The position numbers and the translations under genes are program-made. The notes beneath the pieces were generated by a model. That model saw only the letters and a list, made by a program, of their open reading frames with translations, searched no databases and was not told where the DNA came from. DNA of 7,795 bases from Dehalococcoidia bacterium (GTDB lineage: Bacteria; Chloroflexota; Dehalococcoidia; GIF9; UBA5629), in the NCBI GenBank assembly GCA_016927965.1, contig JAFGLP010000138.1, forward strand, positions 1-7,795, written 5' to 3'. Shown in pieces: positions 5,250-7,795 of this stretch. Each line of letters opens with the position of its first letter. The stretch's first letter is position 1.

Positions 5250-6607
5250 GCTATGCTCCCTTTTAAAGCTTCTTCAACGATCTGGACGCCGCTTTTAACC
5301 ATACCTGCGGTGCGCAGGTCGTTCCTGGATTCGGCCATGACCCGTATCGCCGGTTCTGTACCGCTGGCCCTGATAAGCATCCAGGCGTCGCCGAACTCAA
5401 GCCTGATGCCGTCCAGGTTATTTACCTGAGCAGGTCCCAGGCTTTGCGCCCTGCCTGCGATGTGCCGCATAACCGGAGCTTTAAGATCATTGTGGCAGGT
5501 TATTTTTTCCTTGCTGAAATACAGGGTGGGCAATGAGCTGATAAATTTCCTGATCTCTGAGATTTCCGTGACTGAAGCAAGCAGCATCAATGCGGCCAGC
5601 ATGCTGTCCGGATAGTAACCTGCCTGTGGTAAAATATATACACCTACCGATTCAACGCCGATAGCGGCATCATTGTCCCTGGCCAGATGTGCTGTGTAAA
5701 CATCACCGACCTTGCCTCTGATTACCCTGCCGCCAAGATCCTCTATTGCCAGGTCCAGCAGCATGCCGGTTTCAACCGTCGTGGCAACCGCGGTTTTGCC
5801 GGATGATATTACCGCATTCCTTGAAATGAAAGCGATCATCTCATTGAAACCGATGAATCCTTCCTGATCGCAAAAAACGACGCGATCGGCATCTCCATCA
5901 AAGCAGACGGCCAGGTCTGCATTTTTTTGCCGGAGAAATTTAATTGTACCCTGCAAGGTGTCCTCTTTGGGTTCGGAGGCACGGTTGGGGAAACGGCCGT
6001 CGGGTTCGTTATTGATGGGAATAACCTGCAAATCCAGCTTTTTAAACAGTTCACTGGCGAAACCGGAAGCAGCCCCGTTGCCGGGATCGACCATAATCTT
6101 TAAATTGCGATTCAGAGGCCAGGTGCTTACCATGGAAAGCAGGAAGTCAAAATACCGGTCTTTAATATGTGGGGAATACTCAGAGCTGCCGATTTTTCCA
6201 GTCCTGAAGTTCTCCGAGTAATAAATATCTTCTAGGGACTGTTCCTGCTGACGGTTAAAGCCGATTGAGTCGGAATTAAACAGCTTGATGCCATTGAACT
6301 CAGGGGGATTGTGCGAAGCTGTGATCATGATTCCGGCATCAAATCCGACCTCACGGGTAAGCAGGGCTACGGCGGGAGTGGGAACAATTCCCAGATGGGC
6401 AACGTTGACACCAGATTCCGTCAGGCCGTCGGTGACTGCTTTTTTAATCAGCTCACGGCTTAAACGTGAATCAGTGCCGAGGCAAACTGGGGACCCGGCT
6501 GCCAACATGGTGCCAAGGGCCTTGCCAACATTTTTACAAAGGTCAACGCTGAGGTCCTGGTTAACAACCCCCCGTACGCCACTGGTCCCGAAAAGAGGTT
6601 TATTCAT
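5246..6607 (-). CDS. Phosphohexomutase (phosphoglucosamine/phosphomannomutase family, archaeal GlmM-like)
   Basis: A 453-residue alpha-D-phosphohexomutase that interconverts sugar-6- and sugar-1-phosphates. All four domains are present: FGTSGVRGVV at 6-15, the phosphoserine loop TASHNPPEFNGIK at 96-108 (catalytic S98), the magnesium loop DGDADR at 237-242, KVGDVYTAH at 299-307 (a form common in archaeal members), and the phosphate-binding RASGTEPAIR at 413-422. The sugar-specificity loop, usually GE-x-SG, reads GVESVGVY (317-324). E319 is kept, but V321 stands where serine is expected. Substrate could be glucosamine, glucose or mannose phosphate. The downstream GlmU-like gene, overlapping by 4 nt, favours glucosamine-1-phosphate, as an inference. 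First gene of the operon, about 35 nt after the predicted transcription start. No clear Shine-Dalgarno precedes the ATG, and no other start keeps the conserved N-terminus. Confidence 0.9.
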   Translation of the reverse strand: MNKPLFGTSGVRGVVNQDLSVDLCKNVGKALGTMLAAGSPVCLGTDSRLSRELIKKAVTDGLTESGVNVAHLGIVPTPAVALLTREVGFDAGIMITASHNPPEFNGIKLFNSDSIGFNRQQEQSLEDIYYSENFRTGKIGSSEYSPHIKDRYFDFLLSMVSTWPLNRNLKIMVDPGNGAASGFASELFKKLDLQVIPINNEPDGRFPNRASEPKEDTLQGTIKFLRQKNADLAVCFDGDADRVVFCDQEGFIGFNEMIAFISRNAVISSGKTAVATTVETGMLLDLAIEDLGGRVIRGKVGDVYTAHLARDNDAAIGVESVGVYILPQAGYYPDSMLAALMLLASVTEISEIRKFISSLPTLYFSKEKITCHNDLKAPVMRHIAGRAQSLGPAQVNNLDGIRLEFGDAWMLIRASGTEPAIRVMAESRNDLRTAGMVKSGVQIVEEALKGSIA

Positions 6608-6648
6608 TATTCTACAGATTATGCGCAGGAATGGGATTCCGGTAAAGG

Positions 6649-6677
6649 ATAGTAATGCCTGGCCGACATAATGTCAA
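6649..6677 (-). promoter_or_regulatory. Predicted sigma-A promoter of the mutase-uppS operon
   Basis: On the minus strand a consensus -35 TTGACA (6677-6672) is followed after exactly 17 nt by TACTAT (6654-6649), matching four of six -10 positions. Transcription would start near 6642 and give a leader of about 35 nt. That leader contains a small 5-bp hairpin, GGAAT-CCC-ATTCC (6640-6628). The four minus-strand genes downstream are spaced -4, 26 and 35 nt apart, consistent with a single transcript from here. Confidence 0.62.
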
Positions 6678-6845
6678 TTAAGGTAAGCATCCCTGAAATA
6701 GAATAAGTCAATTGATCGAACTAAAATTACATGATATTTTTTAAATACAGGATAAATATAAGAAAAGGCACTGGAAAAACAACTGAGAAATGCTGTATTA
6801 TACGTATGTTGAAGATTTAATATGCAAATATCTTGACTAATAGTG

Positions 6846-6851
6846 TATAAT
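6846..6851 (+). promoter_or_regulatory. Possible -10 element for the plus-strand solute-binding protein gene
   Basis: TATAAT is a perfect -10 hexamer. The sequence 17 nt upstream, TGCAAA (6823-6828), is a poor -35. A better -35-like TTGACT at 6833-6838 is only 7 nt away and cannot pair with it. If used, transcription would begin near 6858, leaving a leader of about 240 nt before 7101. An activator might be needed given the weak -35. This is the best candidate in the gap but not a strong one. Confidence 0.3.
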
Positions 6852-7030
6852 GCATTGGGTAATTTGGAATGGTATGTGGTAGTTTTTTAATTTTCAACAA
6901 TTCTTCATGATCATCAGGGTTGTCTGTCATAGGGTAAAGTGGTCCAACAGTCACAGTAAATCCGGTAATTTATGGATTTCAAGCGACGGTATATAGGAGG
7001 TGATACTTTAGAAAATACTTAATGTGCGGT

Positions 7031-7044
7031 AGATACTGGTATCT
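7031..7044 (+). repeat. Short perfect inverted repeat in the transporter gene leader
   Basis: AGATAC-TG-GTATCT is a perfect 14-nt dyad (6-bp arms, 2-nt centre). It sits between two copies of a short direct repeat: ATGTGCGGTAGA at 7022-7033 (its last bases overlap the left arm) and ATGTGCGCAGTAGA at 7051-7064. It could be an operator or RNA hairpin; too short to assign. Confidence 0.35.
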
Positions 7045-7090
7045 CGTTTGATGTGCGCAGTAGAAGATTGCGGGAAGCAGAAAGCTCAAT

Positions 7091-7100
7091 AGAGGAGGTC
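7091..7100 (+). promoter_or_regulatory. Strong Shine-Dalgarno that leaves the transporter start codon ambiguous
   Basis: AGAGGAGGTC ends directly before ATG at 7101, so only 2 nt separate AGGAGG from the ATG. A TTG at 7104 (5 nt) has more usual spacing, and a GTG at 7110 lies 11 nt away. All three are in frame and change the product by at most three residues. The ATG is reported as the conventional choice. Confidence 0.7.
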
Positions 7101-7795
7101 ATGTTGAAGGTGAAACGGATTTTATTAATAGCTATTATTAGTGCTTTACTTATCTCTCTCATTATCCCTGCCTGCGCTGCTGAAAAGGCGGATGTTATCA
7201 AGGTGGGCGTTATTGGACCGATGAAGTTCCTGGAAGGGCAACATCACTGGATCGGGGCCAGCCTTGCAGCAGAACAGATCAATGCCGCAGGCGGAGTAAG
7301 CCTTAACGGTAAAAAATACCAGATAGAGCTGATTAAATCAGATAACAACGAGATATTAAGTCCCACTGATGCAACTGCATCCATGGAACGGCTGATAACC
7401 GTGGATAAACCGGATTTCATCATGGGCGGGTTCAGGACGGAGTCCGTGTTTCCCATGCAGGATGTGGCGATGAAATATAAGAAGCTCTTCTTTAACTGCG
7501 GCGCTGCTACGCGTGCGCTCCAGGCGAAGGTAGAGACAGATTACGATAAGTACAAGTATTTCTTTAAAATAACGCCGTATAACGAATATTTTCTGGTCAC
7601 CAGCGATTATAAAATGCTTGGTATGGTCGCTGGCAAGATGGTAAAAGACCTGGGCATAACTGAGAAGCTCAGGGTAGCTATTGTGGCCGAAAAACTCACA
7701 TGGGCCGACGCCATGGTAAAAAGCGCCCAGGATACCTTGCCGAAATTGGGTATGGAAGTTACCGGTGTATGGAGGCCTTCGGATACGGCAACCGA
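7101..7795 (+). CDS. ABC transporter solute-binding protein, branched-chain amino acid (LivK) type, partial
   Basis: The first 231 residues of an extracytoplasmic solute-binding protein of the Leu/Ile/Val-binding (Peripla_BP_6) family; the gene runs off the right edge. The signal sequence has a basic start (MLKVKR), a hydrophobic core at about 7-22, and IPAC at 22-25. C25 could be lipidated as in Gram-positive binding proteins, although proline at -2 is not ideal. The mature part opens with VIKVGVIGPMKFLEG (33-47), typical of the family, then AAEQINAAGGV and later a GGFRTES segment that would help line the ligand site. The family binds amino acids but also amides, urea, aromatic acids and other small organics, so the ligand is not assigned. 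Permease and ATPase genes would be expected downstream, outside the window. The gene is divergent from the minus-strand operon and probably regulated separately. Start-codon choice is discussed with the ribosome binding site. Confidence 0.9.
   Translation, partial: MLKVKRILLIAIISALLISLIIPACAAEKADVIKVGVIGPMKFLEGQHHWIGASLAAEQINAAGGVSLNGKKYQIELIKSDNNEILSPTDATASMERLITVDKPDFIMGGFRTESVFPMQDVAMKYKKLFFNCGAATRALQAKVETDYDKYKYFFKITPYNEYFLVTSDYKMLGMVAGKMVKDLGITEKLRVAIVAEKLTWADAMVKSAQDTLPKLGMEVTGVWRPSDTAT

Larger units (their letters stand above)
6608..7100. other. 493-nt divergent intergenic region, AT-rich, with no recognised gene
   Basis: This gap separates the minus-strand operon from the plus-strand transporter gene. 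The left end carries the operon promoter. The middle (about 6710-6900) is very AT-rich. It holds two consensus -10 hexamers in opposite orientation: TATAAT on the minus strand at 6802-6797 and on the plus strand at 6846-6851, inside the inverted repeat ATTATAC/GTATAAT. From about 6858 to 7100 lies a probable leader for the transporter gene with short hairpins: AAATCC/GGATTT at 6958-6979 and AGATAC-TG-GTATCT at 7031-7044. It also has an unused Shine-Dalgarno at 6995-7004. No T-box, SAM or c-di-GMP riboswitch motif was recognised. Tiny frames at 6907-6996 (29 residues) and 6972-7022 (16 residues) lack ribosome binding sites and are not called. Confidence 0.6.

Noticed and set aside
5836..6054. 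Second minus-strand frame inside the mutase gene
   Set aside because: It is out of frame with the mutase magnesium loop and shows no independent features.
6907..6996. 29-codon plus-strand frame before the transporter gene
   Set aside because: No Shine-Dalgarno precedes its ATG, and the peptide has no recognisable features.
6972..7022. 16-codon plus-strand frame in frame with the transporter gene
   Set aside because: No ribosome binding site, an immediate upstream stop, and it reads through the orphan Shine-Dalgarno. A leader peptide is possible but unsupported.
6858..7100. Riboswitch or T-box in the transporter leader
   Set aside because: No T-box core (AGGGTGGNACC) or other riboswitch consensus could be recognised by eye. 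A covariance-model search would be needed to overturn this.
7019..7201. 60-codon minus-strand frame opposite the transporter start
   Set aside because: It is antisense to the signal peptide region, and its composition mirrors the sense strand. The plus-strand reading has a strong ribosome binding site and family motifs.

Overview
The window looks like bacterial chromosome from a low-to-mid GC Gram-positive lineage. The best guess is Clostridia, possibly Peptococcaceae or Desulfotomaculales. This rests on the nusA-ylxR gene order, strong AGGAGG-type ribosome binding sites, and a lipoprotein-type solute-binding protein. The taxonomic placement is an inference from gene order and protein style, not from any search.

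Layout: almost everything reads on the minus strand, so the window is best read from right to left. A well-formed promoter (TTGACA, 17 nt, TACTAT) near 6649-6677 precedes four closely spaced minus-strand genes. These are a phosphohexomutase (5246-6607), a GlmU-like sugar-1-phosphate nucleotidylyltransferase with a beta-helix acyltransferase domain (3957-5249, overlapping the mutase by ATGA), a cis-prenyltransferase uppS (3211-3930), and a geranylgeranyl-reductase-family flavoprotein (1952-3175). After a 150-nt gap with its own promoter and a hairpin leader comes a second unit: nusA (383-1801), ylxR (82-396, overlapping nusA) and the first 26 codons of a further gene (1-78). To the right, a 493-nt divergent intergenic region separates the minus-strand operon from a plus-strand gene. 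That gene encodes a branched-chain-amino-acid-type ABC transporter solute-binding protein (7101 to the window edge).

How the genes may work together: the mutase and the GlmU-like enzyme would convert a hexose(amine)-6-phosphate to an NDP-sugar. UppS makes the polyprenyl diphosphate carrier. The flavoprotein belongs to a family that saturates prenyl chains. Together they resemble a compact module for activated sugars plus a (possibly partly saturated) lipid carrier. The two sugar enzymes look more like the archaeal GlmM/GlmU-type pair than the standard bacterial enzymes. The second unit is the familiar transcription/translation operon, but rimP is missing from its usual place before nusA. Instead there is a promoter followed by an attenuator-like hairpin. 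No mobile elements, CRISPR arrays, tRNAs or rRNAs were seen.
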